A stretch of DNA of 34,726 bases from Candidatus Pacearchaeota archaeon (lineage in GTDB: Archaea; Nanoarchaeota; Nanoarchaeia; Pacearchaeales; GW2011-AR1). Shown piece after piece: positions 16,184-24,535 of this stretch. Position numbers and translations under genes: made by a program. The notes beneath the pieces were generated by a model, which worked only from the letters and a program-made list of their open reading frames with translations, had not been told where the DNA came from and searched no databases. Position 1 is the first letter of the stretch, and each line of letters begins with the position of its first letter. The stretch is taken from the NCBI GenBank assembly GCA_023228245.1, contig JALOBN010000031.1, forward strand, positions 1 to 34,726, written 5' to 3'.

Positions 16184-17212
16184 ATGTCCTTCGTGATACG
16201 AGACAGCTACTGGGATTGGTCGGAGACCAACTTCTACATCCTCGCAGGCAGCGCCGAGCGAAGATCCCAGAGCTTCATCGCTTCGGGCGACTATCCCCTC
16301 GGAATCGTCGAGCTGAGAATGGTTGCAGCCTACAGCGACCAGTTGAATGGGAACGTGGTTGTGGAAATCCACACGAGCTACGGCAATAAGCCCTCAGGCA
16401 CCGTGCTGGCCTCGTGTTCTCGATCCCTTCAATCCATCTACGACGAAGAAGAACCGGTGATTCATGCATTCCCCTTCTCCCCTGCGGTCGCTGTGGAGGA
16501 CGGGGAACAATATCACGTCGTCGTGTACAGCACCGGGGACACGGTGTTCTTCTACTACCGCGTGGGTGCGAGTAACACGCTCTACGCCGACGGGGCGATG
16601 TGTACGTCCTCGGATGGCGGCGTATCCTGGACAGAGCTGGGGGCGAGTCAGGACGCCCCGTTCCGGGCCTGGGAATCCTCCTCCAGTTCCAGCAGCTCTT
16701 CCTCGTCGTCGTCCTCCTCCTCTTCCACGTCCTCGTCGCCCTCCTCTTCCTCCTCCTCTTCTTCCACGTCCTCCTCTTCCGATTCCTCCTCGAGCAGCTT
16801 CGTGCCGCTGGTCTGGCCGGCTTTGTCGAAGGGAGTGGACCTGGTCGTGAGGGAGGAGCCGATGGATTCGGAGATCTCGATGCCGCTCGGCTGCGGGCGG
16901 AACAAGGTCCGGCCGCGGTTCACGCGGGGCCGCCGGCGGTGGAAGGTGACGATTTCCCTCATGACCCTGGCGGACCGCCTCGCGATGGAGCGGTTCTACC
17001 TGGTGTATTGTGAGCTGTCGAAATACGCCTTCGAGTTCGTGGATGCCAAGGTAGGCCAGACCTGGCTGGCCCGCTGGGACCCCGAGACGCCGGCGGTGTT
17101 CCGGTCGGACTCCCGGATCAAGGGCAGGCATTTCTTCGAGGCAACCATGATCGAAAACACGGCGGGGAGCTACGGCGCCGGCGGATATGGAGCGGAGTAC
17201 TACGATGGGTGA
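16184..17212 (+). CDS. tail-tip protein: jelly-roll-like domain, poly-Ser linker, gpM-like domain
   Basis: This 342-residue protein has three parts. Residues 1-164 are a beta-sandwich-like domain (SQSFIASGDYPLGIVELRMV and EDGEQYHVVVYST), the style of surface-exposed carbohydrate-binding or choice-of-anchor domains. Residues 165-205 are serine with Thr, Pro and Asp breaks (16676-16798). The last 137 residues begin VPLVWPALSKG and look like a minor tail protein of the lambda gpM region. The next gene has a homologous C-terminal domain but a different N-terminal one. The lectin-like part may be a tethered receptor-binding or display module. It starts two bases after the upstream stop. Confidence 0.68.
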   Translation: MSFVIRDSYWDWSETNFYILAGSAERRSQSFIASGDYPLGIVELRMVAAYSDQLNGNVVVEIHTSYGNKPSGTVLASCSRSLQSIYDEEEPVIHAFPFSPAVAVEDGEQYHVVVYSTGDTVFFYYRVGASNTLYADGAMCTSSDGGVSWTELGASQDAPFRAWESSSSSSSSSSSSSSSSSTSSSPSSSSSSSSTSSSSDSSSSSFVPLVWPALSKGVDLVVREEPMDSEISMPLGCGRNKVRPRFTRGRRRWKVTISLMTLADRLAMERFYLVYCELSKYAFEFVDAKVGQTWLARWDPETPAVFRSDSRIKGRHFFEATMIENTAGSYGAGGYGAEYYDG

Positions 17213-17235
17213 CTCAGCACAGAGGGCTCTGGTTC

Positions 17236-19149
17236 ATGGCCTATAACCCGGCATCCGATCCGAATTGTCAGGCCTGGTGGCGCTTGGAGGACGGCGCCCT
17301 GGAGACCGACTCCAGCGGCAAGGGCAATACGCTCACGAATGACGGGGTGGTCTCCTCATCGACTCACAAGGAGGGGTCCTACAGCGGCGACTTCGAAGTG
17401 ACCGAGACGGACTTTCTGCTCCGTACGGACGCGAACCTGTCGGCGAACTTCCCGCTCAAGAGCGGTGACACGACCAAGGACATCACGCTATGCTTCTGGT
17501 GTCGTTTCGAAAGTCTCGTCTCGACCTACGCCGTGAGCAAGTTCGATCTGAGCCTCAACAAAGCAAGCTTCGGCGTCGTCGTCACGAACGCCGGGAAAAT
17601 CGGGCACAACATCGGCACAGGCACCGGCTCCACGTATGAAGTGAACTGGGGCACGCCGACGCTCACGACCGGCCGCTGGTATCACGTCGCGGCCACGTAC
17701 CTCGGATCGACGCGGGCCTGGAAACTCCGCGTCTGGGATGATACGTCGAGCTCGGTAGTCGGCAACGACAGCGGGACCAAGACGGGCACGCTTGCGGTGA
17801 CGACGGCGTCGTGGGTCATCGGCGCAGCGCAGGAAGGGGCGTCGTCCCATTTCGACGGTCTGATCGACGACGTGGTAGTCTTCAATCGCGTGCTGACAAA
17901 CGACGAGATCGACGAGATCCGCGGGCAGACATTCAGCTCCTCCTCCTCGTCGTCGGAATCGTCGTCCTCGTCAAGCGAGTCCAGTTCCAGCAGCAGCAGT
18001 TCCTCGTCCTCGGAATCGTCAAGCAGCAGTTCGTCGTCCTCGAGCGAGTCCAGCTCCAGCAGCAGTTCGTCGTCCTCGAGCGAGTCCAGCTCCAGCAGCA
18101 GCTCGTCTTCGTCCCAATCGTCCAGCAGCAGCTCCTCGTCTTCGAGCGAGTCCAGCTCGAGCAGCAGCTCGTCCTCGTCCGAGTCATCGAGCAGCAGTTC
18201 GTCGTCGTCGAGCGAGTCCAGCTCGAGCAGCAGCTCGTCTTCCTCCCAGTCGTCGAGCAGCAGTTCCTCGTCATCGAGCGAGTCCAGCTCGAGCAGCAGT
18301 TCGTCCTCGTCCCAATCGTCCAGCAGCAGCTCCTCGTCATCGAGCGAGTCCAGCTCGAGCAGCAGTTCGTCCTCGTCCCAATCGTCCAGCAGCAGCTCCT
18401 CGTCCTCGAGCCAGTCCAGTTCCAGCAGCAGCTCGTCATCATCCCAATCATCGAGCAGCAGCTCCTCGTCCTCGAGCCAGTCCAGTTCCAGCGGCAGCTC
18501 GTCTTCGTCCCAATCGTCCAGCAGCAGCTCCTCGTCCTCGAGCCAGTCCAGTTCCAGCGGCAGCTCGTCTTCGTCCCAATCATCGAGCAGCAGTTCCTCC
18601 TCATCGTCGGAGTCGTCCTCCCTTTCCAGCTCCTCCGAATCGAGTTCTTCGATGAGCAGCAGCTCTACGTCGTCCTCTTCTTCGAGCACGAGCTCCTCCT
18701 CTTCCTCAATCTCCTCATCTTATTCCTTCTCCTCGAGCTCGAGCAGCTCGGTTGCCCCGCTGGCCTGGCCGGCGCTGTCGAAGGGGTTCGAGCTGGAGGT
18801 GGGGGAGCTGGTCGACGACGCCGGCCAGGACGCCTCGGACTCGGGGGCGGGCGTCGTGAATGTCGCTTCCCGGTATCTGCGGCCGGTTCACCGGCTGAAG
18901 ATCAGCTACCGCCTTCTGCCGCGGGCGGACCGTGTGACCCTGGAGCGATGGATCATCGAGCAGGCCTGCGGAGGCGTCAAATGCTTCGAGGTCACGGACC
19001 CGACGACGGCCTGGCTCTGGCGATGCCGATTCGATCCGGCGGGGACTCGGAAGTGGTCCACGAACGCCGACCACCCGGACAAACACGATTTCTCGGCGGA
19101 CCTGATCGAGGACCCCGAGGACAAGTATCTTCCGGAGATCTACGCATGA
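17236..19149 (+). CDS. tail-tip protein: LamG-like lectin domain, 272-residue poly-Ser region, gpM-like domain
   Basis: This 637-residue protein has residues 1-233 forming a concanavalin A/LamG-type jelly roll (CQAWWRLEDGALETDSSGKG, ITLCFWCRFESL, GRWYHVAATY, FDGLIDDVVVFNRVLTNDEI). Then comes a serine region of 272 codons (17935-18750) in which Glu or Gln occurs about every 11th residue. The last 133 residues begin VAPLAWPALSKG and are paralogous to the end of the preceding protein. The lectin domain is presumably held far from the tail tip on a flexible or glycosylated stalk. I chose ATG 17236 after AGAGGG; a GTG at 17209 overlapping the upstream stop is possible. Confidence 0.75.
   Translation: MAYNPASDPNCQAWWRLEDGALETDSSGKGNTLTNDGVVSSSTHKEGSYSGDFEVTETDFLLRTDANLSANFPLKSGDTTKDITLCFWCRFESLVSTYAVSKFDLSLNKASFGVVVTNAGKIGHNIGTGTGSTYEVNWGTPTLTTGRWYHVAATYLGSTRAWKLRVWDDTSSSVVGNDSGTKTGTLAVTTASWVIGAAQEGASSHFDGLIDDVVVFNRVLTNDEIDEIRGQTFSSSSSSSESSSSSSESSSSSSSSSSSESSSSSSSSSSESSSSSSSSSSSESSSSSSSSSSQSSSSSSSSSSESSSSSSSSSSESSSSSSSSSSESSSSSSSSSSQSSSSSSSSSSESSSSSSSSSSQSSSSSSSSSSESSSSSSSSSSQSSSSSSSSSSQSSSSSSSSSSQSSSSSSSSSSQSSSSGSSSSSQSSSSSSSSSSQSSSSGSSSSSQSSSSSSSSSSESSSLSSSSESSSSMSSSSTSSSSSSTSSSSSSISSSYSFSSSSSSSVAPLAWPALSKGFELEVGELVDDAGQDASDSGAGVVNVASRYLRPVHRLKISYRLLPRADRVTLERWIIEQACGGVKCFEVTDPTTAWLWRCRFDPAGTRKWSTNADHPDKHDFSADLIEDPEDKYLPEIYA
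17935..18750 (+). repeat. coding repeat: Ser10-Glu/Gln units
   Basis: A stretch of 272 codons, nearly all serine, with an 11-residue unit of ten serines and one Glu or Gln (33 bases). Neighbouring units often pair into 66-base repeats. Ser codons mix TCC, TCG, TCA, TCT, AGC and AGT. Glu units dominate on the left and Gln units on the right; two Gly replacements appear near 18490 and 18556. The last part breaks into Ser with Thr, Met, Ile, Tyr and Phe. Confidence 0.95.
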
Positions 19150-19176
19150 CGAATCACGAGTCACCAGTCACGAGCG
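19149..19176. repeat. heptamer array before gpL
   Basis: Four 7-base units (ACGAATC, ACGAGTC, ACCAGTC, ACGAGCG) start just after the tail-tip stop codon. They match the arrays at 2956 and 5907. Confidence 0.65.
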
Positions 19177-19204
19177 ACGGCGGCCTCCCGCGGGGAGACC
19201 GCAA

Positions 19205-19819
19205 ATGAAAACGATTCCAGGTCTCCAACTGGCCGAGTCCGCGAAGCTCCAGAGCCCGTACATCTGGGTGGAACTGCTCGACTTCGCCCTGCCCTACGGC
19301 CGCCACTGGCGAATCGCCAACAACACAGAGCCCGTCACCTATCAGGGGAACGTCTACGAGGCCGCCAGTTTCACACCCGAGGTGATCGCCCTGAATAAGG
19401 ACGCCGCCATGCCGGTCTTCTCGCTGACGCTGGCGGGGCTGGGGGGTCAGCTCGATCAGTGGCTCAATCGCGCCGGCGGCCTGGAGGGCTGCACGCTCAC
19501 GGTCGCCGTCGTCAACACGATGGCCCTGGGGGCGGACTGGTCCGACTACACGACGGTCTACGATATCCGGGGCCACGGGGAGTCGGACGACAGTGTCGAG
19601 TTCACGATCGGCGGGCCCAACTGCTATCGGTTCGCGTTCCCGTTTCGGCGGTACATGCCGACGCTCTGCGAGGTCCGATTCAAGGGCCCGCACTGCGGGT
19701 ATGCAGGCGTGGAGTCCTCCTGCCAATACACGCTCGCCGATTGCCGCAGGCTGGGGAACGCGGCTCGGTTCGGCGCCTCGCCCGGTGTGAGGGCCAATAC
19801 GCTCAAGGTGGTGTCATGA
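19205..19819 (+). CDS. minor tail protein L-like, Fe-S
   Basis: Lambda gpL is a tail-tip assembly protein known to hold an iron-sulfur cluster. This 204-residue protein has the family end: Cys155, Cys164, Cys173 and Cys180 in CEVRFKGPHCGY and SSCQYTLADC, plus FGASPGV. Earlier parts (ESAKLQSPYIWVELLDFAL, TPEVIALNKDAAMPVFSLTL) also fit. GGGGAGA serves the ATG. Its TGA overlaps the next ATG (ATGA), so translation is coupled to the fibre protein. The gene follows the tail-tip proteins in the lambda order M-L-(K-I)-J. Confidence 0.88.
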   Translation: MKTIPGLQLAESAKLQSPYIWVELLDFALPYGRHWRIANNTEPVTYQGNVYEAASFTPEVIALNKDAAMPVFSLTLAGLGGQLDQWLNRAGGLEGCTLTVAVVNTMALGADWSDYTTVYDIRGHGESDDSVEFTIGGPNCYRFAFPFRRYMPTLCEVRFKGPHCGYAGVESSCQYTLADCRRLGNAARFGASPGVRANTLKVVS

Positions 19820-22200
19820 GTCAGCAAGGCAGACAGTTCGGGTTGTATGTGGGAATGCTGGCCCTGGCGGTGGCGGCGCCCTGGGCCGGCGGCGCACTCC
19901 TCGGCCTCCAGGGGCTGGCCCTGGCCGTCTTCGCCGGCGTCGCGACGATGGGCGGCGGCATGATCTTGTCGCGGGCCCTGGCGAGCAGCCAGCCGTCGGA
20001 CGACGACAGTGGGGCCAGGGACGTCTACTCCTGGCATCCGACTACCCGGCAGCAGGCGTCGGGCGTGATCCCGAAGCATTACGGCCGCAACCGTCTTCAC
20101 GGCAACGTGGTCGCCTGCTATACGGAGGAGGTCTACGAGACATCCAAGCCGGGCAACTTCACGTTCTCCAACAAGCAACGTCTGAACGTCCTGATCGATC
20201 TGGGCGAGGGTCCCATCGAGGGCACCGTGGAGGCCGCCGCGATTGACAGTGTCCTGATCAATGGCCAGGCGGCGTCGGAGTTCCCGGACGTGGCGGTGGA
20301 ATTCCGACGTGGTTTGCTCAACCAGACCGCCTGCTCCAAGTTTGCGGCGGAGCTGAAGATTCAATACCCGGTCAACATACCGGTGACGTGGGACGACGGT
20401 GCGATCATATACACCACGCCGGACGCCGACTTCGACGACCTGGAGATCGTCCTGTCCTATCCGAACGGGATGTATCAGATCGATAAGGAAACGGGCGAGG
20501 TCAAGAACATCACGAGCCCGGCCCAGGCGGCGAAGATTGAGATCTCGCCGCACGGCGAGGCAGCGTGGGTGCAGCTGGTCAAGTATTGGACGTGGGGGGG
20601 GTATCTGGAGACCATCTACGCCACGTTCCGGGCCAGCACCCTGTATAGCTCGTGGTTCGGCACCGCGGTCACAATCCAGAGGGGCAAGCAGTACGACATC
20701 CGGGTGACCAAGATGTGTGCCGACTACGCGGAGGGTTATCAATACGGCAAGAACGACCTGGCCCTCTATGCGATCAGGGAGATACTCTCTGTGGGGTTCA
20801 CGTACCCCGGCCGGGCCCTCCTGCAGGTCTCGGCCCTGGCCACGGACAAGCTCAGCGGTTCGCTCGATGTCTCCGTCGAGGTCGACGGGGCCATCGTGAA
20901 TACGGACATGACGGGCGGAACGACCCTGGAGTACTCGAACAATCCCGCGCATGTGCTCGCTGACATGGTGACCATGCCCGTGATCGCGGGGGACGGCGAC
21001 GCCGTTCCCTACACCATTGTGGACACCATGGGCCCCGTCGCCCGCTCGGACCTGATCCTGCCCCTCTTCGCCGCCGAGGAGAGCACGGCGGATGCGCTCG
21101 TCGGCGACGGCGAGGGCGGCACGGAGAAGCGGCTGACGTTCGACGGGATCTTCGACGGGGAGAGCACCGTCGGCGACGCCTCGCAGGAGGTCCTGGCCGT
21201 CTCCCGGTGCCTGTGGAAGTGGGAGGGCCGCCGTCTGGGCCTGACGCTCGACATCGCCCGGTCGCCGGTGATGGTCCTGTCGGACGGCAATTGCCGTCGC
21301 GGCCGGCTGACGCAAAAGTTGATTCCGACGACGGAGCGGGCGACCGAGGTCGAGGTGCAGTACCGCGACAAAGCCCTCGACTACGCCAAGACGCCGATGC
21401 TCGTGCGGAATCCGCGGATGGCGGGCCGTCACCGCGTGACGCTCCAGCTCAACGGGGTGACGAAGCAGTCGCGGGCGGCTCGCCTGATGAATTTCGAGCT
21501 GCTTCGCAACGAGGTGGTCGTTCGCGAGCTCTCCCAGACGTCGCAGATCGATGCGGGGATTCTGGAGATCGGCGACGTGGTGTATTCCCAGCGTCCTCGC
21601 CGGTCCTGGGGCGGCCGGCTCGCCTGGGTCAGCGGCCGGCGGGTCCGGATCGATAGGAAGGTCCGCCGCTCCAAGGCGGACCGGATCATCGTCCAGGTGT
21701 ACGACGTGGCTACGGGTGGCTGGATCATCGAGAGTCACGCCTGCAAATGGGTCGAGGGCCGTCTCATCGAGATCAGGGACGACTGGTCCGACACGGCGCC
21801 GAAGGTGGGGGATGTGTACCTCTTCGGTCCGGACGACATTTCGACGGACACGTTCGAGGTGGTGGGCATCCGCCGGGCGGGCGACCACGAGTACACGTTG
21901 ACCCTGACGACCTACGCCGCGGTGCTCTATGCCGCAGACGACACGCCGCCGGTGATCGTGACGGACGTGGGGCTCTCGCCGGCCCGCAGTTCGTCGCTCA
22001 GCGTGATCGCCTCGCCGACCCGCGCCCAGATCGCCCAGATCAATCCGCTGAACGCCTGGTCGAGCAGCAGTTCCTCCTCTTCGTCTTCGTCGAGTTCGTC
22101 GAGCAGCAGTTCCAGCTCCTCGACCTCTTCGTCCAGCTCTTCCTCCTCGATCTCCTCCTCGTCGGTGTCGTCGTCGAGCAGTTCGAGTTCCGGAGCGTGA
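19816..22200 (+). CDS. central tail fibre / host specificity protein (gpI-gpJ-like) with poly-Ser tail
   Basis: This 794-residue protein has an N-terminal hydrophobic Gly/Ala-rich stretch (residues about 10-55) like gpI tail assembly proteins, followed by a gpJ-like body (GRNRLHGNVVACYTEE, LNVLIDLGEGPIEG, GDVVYSQRPRR). gpJ forms the tail tip and binds the host receptor in lambda. It is shorter than gpJ (1132 residues). After residue 748 the protein ends in 44 codons of serine with Thr, Ile and Val breaks (22060-22191), so the serine tail lies at the tail tip. No gpK homologue is visible between gpL and this gene. Confidence 0.82.
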   Translation: MSQQGRQFGLYVGMLALAVAAPWAGGALLGLQGLALAVFAGVATMGGGMILSRALASSQPSDDDSGARDVYSWHPTTRQQASGVIPKHYGRNRLHGNVVACYTEEVYETSKPGNFTFSNKQRLNVLIDLGEGPIEGTVEAAAIDSVLINGQAASEFPDVAVEFRRGLLNQTACSKFAAELKIQYPVNIPVTWDDGAIIYTTPDADFDDLEIVLSYPNGMYQIDKETGEVKNITSPAQAAKIEISPHGEAAWVQLVKYWTWGGYLETIYATFRASTLYSSWFGTAVTIQRGKQYDIRVTKMCADYAEGYQYGKNDLALYAIREILSVGFTYPGRALLQVSALATDKLSGSLDVSVEVDGAIVNTDMTGGTTLEYSNNPAHVLADMVTMPVIAGDGDAVPYTIVDTMGPVARSDLILPLFAAEESTADALVGDGEGGTEKRLTFDGIFDGESTVGDASQEVLAVSRCLWKWEGRRLGLTLDIARSPVMVLSDGNCRRGRLTQKLIPTTERATEVEVQYRDKALDYAKTPMLVRNPRMAGRHRVTLQLNGVTKQSRAARLMNFELLRNEVVVRELSQTSQIDAGILEIGDVVYSQRPRRSWGGRLAWVSGRRVRIDRKVRRSKADRIIVQVYDVATGGWIIESHACKWVEGRLIEIRDDWSDTAPKVGDVYLFGPDDISTDTFEVVGIRRAGDHEYTLTLTTYAAVLYAADDTPPVIVTDVGLSPARSSSLSVIASPTRAQIAQINPLNAWSSSSSSSSSSSSSSSSSSSSSTSSSSSSSSISSSSVSSSSSSSSGA

Positions 22201-22205
22201 ATTCG

Positions 22206-22231
22206 CCACAGAGCCACAGAGATCACAGAGA
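22206..22231. repeat. nonamer array after the fibre gene
   Basis: Three degenerate CACAGAG units lie between the fibre stop codon and the AAGGAGAAAG ribosome site of the methyltransferase gene. There is no right arm. Confidence 0.6.
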
Positions 22232-22251
22232 AAACAGAAGGAGAAAGAATA

Positions 22252-22896
22252 GTGGACCCGCTTGTGCATGGCAAATCGCAAATCATCGATTATCAGGACA
22301 TCCTCGCCCGCGGCAACCGCCGCATGACGGAGCACGACCTGAAGCTGCTCGTAGGAACCTGCGAGGCGGTGCACGCCGAGACGGTGGTCGAGATCGGCAG
22401 CAAGGACGGCTGCTCCACGCTGGCCCTCGGCTCCTGGCTGGGCCCGCGGGGGGGCAGGCTCTTCTGCGTGGAGCCGGTCCCCACCGGCCGTTGGCAGCAG
22501 AACGTCCGGGAGTACGGCATCGAGGGCTGCATCATTGCCATCCGCGCGTTCAGTCCCTGGATTCCGCCGGACCAGGTTCCCTGCCCGATCGATGTGCTCT
22601 TGATCGATGGGGACCATCGGACCAGCCGCGCCGTCGCGGATTACATCTTCTGGGGCCGGTTCGTCCGCAAGGGGGGCAGAATCGCCTTCCACGACATCGA
22701 CGGCGGCAAGGGTGTCGCCGCGGACATCCGCAAGGCGGTCGAGATCTGTGAGCGGGACGACAATCTGAGCAGTCCCCAGGGTCCGGACTGGCTCATCAAG
22801 GAGGTGGCCCGCACGCCCCCGGCACACGATCGCGGCCTGATCGTCTTCGAGAAGGGCTCGCCCGCCTGGCCGCTGACCGAGGGGGGTGTCGCGTGA
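22252..22896 (+). CDS. class I SAM-dependent methyltransferase
   Basis: A 214-residue protein with the Rossmann SAM site VVEIGSKDGCS at about 44-54, and VLLIDGDHRTS plus GGRIAFHDIDGG further on, the pattern of Methyltransf_24 enzymes that often act on sugars or small molecules. The start is GTG 22252, after AAGGAGAAAGAATA. It opens a four-gene cassette of sugar-related enzymes and overlaps the radical SAM gene by four bases (GTGA). The substrate is not known. Methylation of a virion glycan is an attractive inference. Confidence 0.8.
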   Translation: MDPLVHGKSQIIDYQDILARGNRRMTEHDLKLLVGTCEAVHAETVVEIGSKDGCSTLALGSWLGPRGGRLFCVEPVPTGRWQQNVREYGIEGCIIAIRAFSPWIPPDQVPCPIDVLLIDGDHRTSRAVADYIFWGRFVRKGGRIAFHDIDGGKGVAADIRKAVEICERDDNLSSPQGPDWLIKEVARTPPAHDRGLIVFEKGSPAWPLTEGGVA

Positions 22897-23690
22897 GTCC
22901 CGTCCGTCCCCTCAGTCCCATCCTCTACGAGCGGACCAGACGGGTCCGCGACCGGACGGTCCGATGCTACCTGACGCTGGCCTGCACGAGGGCCTGTGGA
23001 TTTTGCAGTGCCGGCGTCCCGGGTGTGCCGGCCGTCCGCAAGGAGATCTGTCTGCCGGCCGGGGACTGGGCGGCGGGGATCAACGCCCGGCGTCGGGCGT
23101 GCATCCTGGCCGGCGGCGAGCCGCTGCTCTATCCGGGCCTGGCCGAGCTGCTCCGTCGGATCGACGGGTCGATCCCTATCGAGATCTACACGAACCTCGA
23201 GGGGGATGTCTCCCCGTTGCTGGCGGCCCCGGCCCGCTACAGGGTCCTGGCCTCCCTGCATAAGGACGTTGTGGATCTCGGCGATCCCTGGTTCGATTCG
23301 CTGGCCGCCGTGGTGCACGCCGGCCACAGCGTCCGCTGCCACGTCGTCAAGGCCGGCAACTGGCGTCACCGGGTGGACCTCTTGAATCAGGTCGGCGTCA
23401 AGACCACCTGCTGCGGCGATCAGCGGTCCGGGGTCAAGTCACGCGGTCGGATCGGGCGGGAAGTCCGGTGTGTGAACACGATCTACCTGTTCGGTCCGGA
23501 CGGTTTCCGCTATCCCTGCGTCACGCTGCTCGGCAGGGGCGAGCGGCCGATGGAGCACATCGCCGCGCCGGACGGCCCGGACGGCATCGAGATCCGATGT
23601 GATCTCTTCGGCTCCTGCGTGGGCTGTGACAACAATATCGAGGGGCGAGCCGAAGCGGTGGAAGTGGAATGTGGGATGGTTGATGGTTGA
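22893..23690 (+). CDS. radical SAM protein
   Basis: Radical SAM enzymes use a 4Fe-4S cluster and SAM for difficult C-H chemistry. In this 265-residue protein the cluster motif is Cys31, Cys35 and Cys38 (ACTRACGFC), followed by the GGEPLLYPG motif. Several Cys pairs near the C-terminus (KTTCCGDQ, YPCVTLL, GSCVGCDNN) suggest an auxiliary cluster as in SPASM-type proteins. It is shorter than most SPASM enzymes. The GTG start overlaps the upstream TGA. Its position among glycosyltransferases suggests modification of a sugar or a peptide, perhaps a serine-rich tract, but this is inference. Confidence 0.8.
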   Translation: MSPVRPLSPILYERTRRVRDRTVRCYLTLACTRACGFCSAGVPGVPAVRKEICLPAGDWAAGINARRRACILAGGEPLLYPGLAELLRRIDGSIPIEIYTNLEGDVSPLLAAPARYRVLASLHKDVVDLGDPWFDSLAAVVHAGHSVRCHVVKAGNWRHRVDLLNQVGVKTTCCGDQRSGVKSRGRIGREVRCVNTIYLFGPDGFRYPCVTLLGRGERPMEHIAAPDGPDGIEIRCDLFGSCVGCDNNIEGRAEAVEVECGMVDG

Positions 23691-23762
23691 TGGTGTATGG
23701 AGGCGGGCGGGGCCCGCAGGACAGGTGAAATCCGAAATCAAAAATCAAAAATCAACAATCCT
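23675..23762. repeat. two heptamer arrays at the radical SAM / GT9 junction
   Basis: GATGGTT-type units (three and a half copies, 23675-23700) are followed by AAATCAA-type units (five, 23728-23762). The first contains the radical SAM stop codon and the candidate GT9 start. The second is translated as part of the GT9 N-terminus. Confidence 0.7.
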
Positions 23763-24450
23763 CCCGGCCTGGTTCGGCGAGTTCGGCTGGGAGGTGATGA
23801 GCTGGTCCCCGTGGTGTCGCGCCCGGGCGAGGGAATGCGGCGGTGCCATCATTACCAGTTTCGGTGCCAGCCGGGCGTTGTACGAGGATTTCGCCACGCG
23901 GTTCCGCGACCATGGGGGCCGAGACCGGTCGCTGGAATATCCGAAGGACATGAGGATGTACCGATCGGACGGGCCTGGTTTCGAGCATCGGCGGTTCGGG
24001 AACCCGGACAACGCCGAGCCGTTCGACGTCCTGATCCACGCCCGGGGGATCGCACGCAAGGCCTCGATCAACTATCGCGCTTGGGATCTTCTCTGTGGTC
24101 TCTGTGCCCTCTGTGGCTACAAGGTGGCGTCCATCGGCACGCGGGTCGATGGGCACATCCCCGGCACGAGGGATCTGCGGCAGATTGCCCTGGACCGGCT
24201 GATGGACGTCATGGCCGCGGCCGGCGTCTGCGTCGGCTGCTCCAGCGGCGTGATGCACCTGGCGGCGGCCTGCGGATGCGACCTGGTGGTCTGGGGCGAC
24301 ACGAAGACCCGCTACGGCCAGACGCTCGAGCGGCGGTATAAGGAGACCTGGAATCCCCAGCATGTGGCGGTCGAGTGGCTCGATGCAGACGACTGGCAGC
24401 CGGCGGCTGCCAGGATCATGCAGGCCATCGAGAAGAGATTGAACGAGTGA
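23683..24450 (+). CDS. GT9-like glycosyltransferase with in-frame repeat
   Basis: A protein of about 255 residues whose second half has the GT9 (heptosyltransferase family) C-terminal pattern: GTRVDGHIPGTRDLRQIALD, then CSSGVMHLAAACGCDLVVWGD. The N-terminal half (WFGEFGWEVMSWSPWCR) is like a shortened GT-B donor/acceptor domain. Two oddities: residues about 16-27 come from AAATCAA heptamers, and residues 136-145 (LLCGLCALCG) come from a CTCTGTGnn nonamer array. The start is uncertain: ATG 23683 overlapping the upstream stop, or GTG 23725 after AGGA. It is likely to transfer sugar, perhaps in partnership with the next gene. Confidence 0.65.
   Translation: MVDGVWRRAGPAGQVKSEIKNQKSTILPAWFGEFGWEVMSWSPWCRARARECGGAIITSFGASRALYEDFATRFRDHGGRDRSLEYPKDMRMYRSDGPGFEHRRFGNPDNAEPFDVLIHARGIARKASINYRAWDLLCGLCALCGYKVASIGTRVDGHIPGTRDLRQIALDRLMDVMAAAGVCVGCSSGVMHLAAACGCDLVVWGDTKTRYGQTLERRYKETWNPQHVAVEWLDADDWQPAAARIMQAIEKRLNE
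24091..24117. repeat. nonamer array inside the GT9 gene
   Basis: Three CTCTGTGnn units read in frame as Leu-Cys-Gly, Leu-Cys-Ala, Leu-Cys-Gly. Nine bases equal three codons, so the array keeps the frame open. It is the only array in the window lying in the middle of a protein. Confidence 0.75.
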
Positions 24451-24452
24451 AA

Positions 24453-24514
24453 CCACGAAGGGCACGAAGAAATAAGTGCTCTTCCTTCGTGTCACTTCGT
24501 GGTCTTCGTGGTGG
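24453..24514. repeat. inverted nonamer array, CACGAAGnn variant
   Basis: CCACGAAGGGCACGAAGA on the left faces TTCGTGTCACTTCGTGG-type units on the right. A transcript hairpin would form between the two glycosyltransferase genes. The sequence is a variant of the CACAGAG arrays. Confidence 0.7.
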
Positions 24515-24535
24515 AAAAGAAATGGAGAAACGGCA

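Noticed and set aside
17682..18689. Long minus-strand open frame with Leu/Asp/Glu repeats
   Set aside because: It is the complement of the Ser-coding repeat. It has no start context and its composition follows from TCN/AGY codons on the other strand.
19624..22827. Minus-strand open frame of over 1000 codons opposite gpL, fibre and methyltransferase genes
   Set aside because: High GC gives long antisense frames. The plus-strand proteins have clear family motifs and this frame has none.
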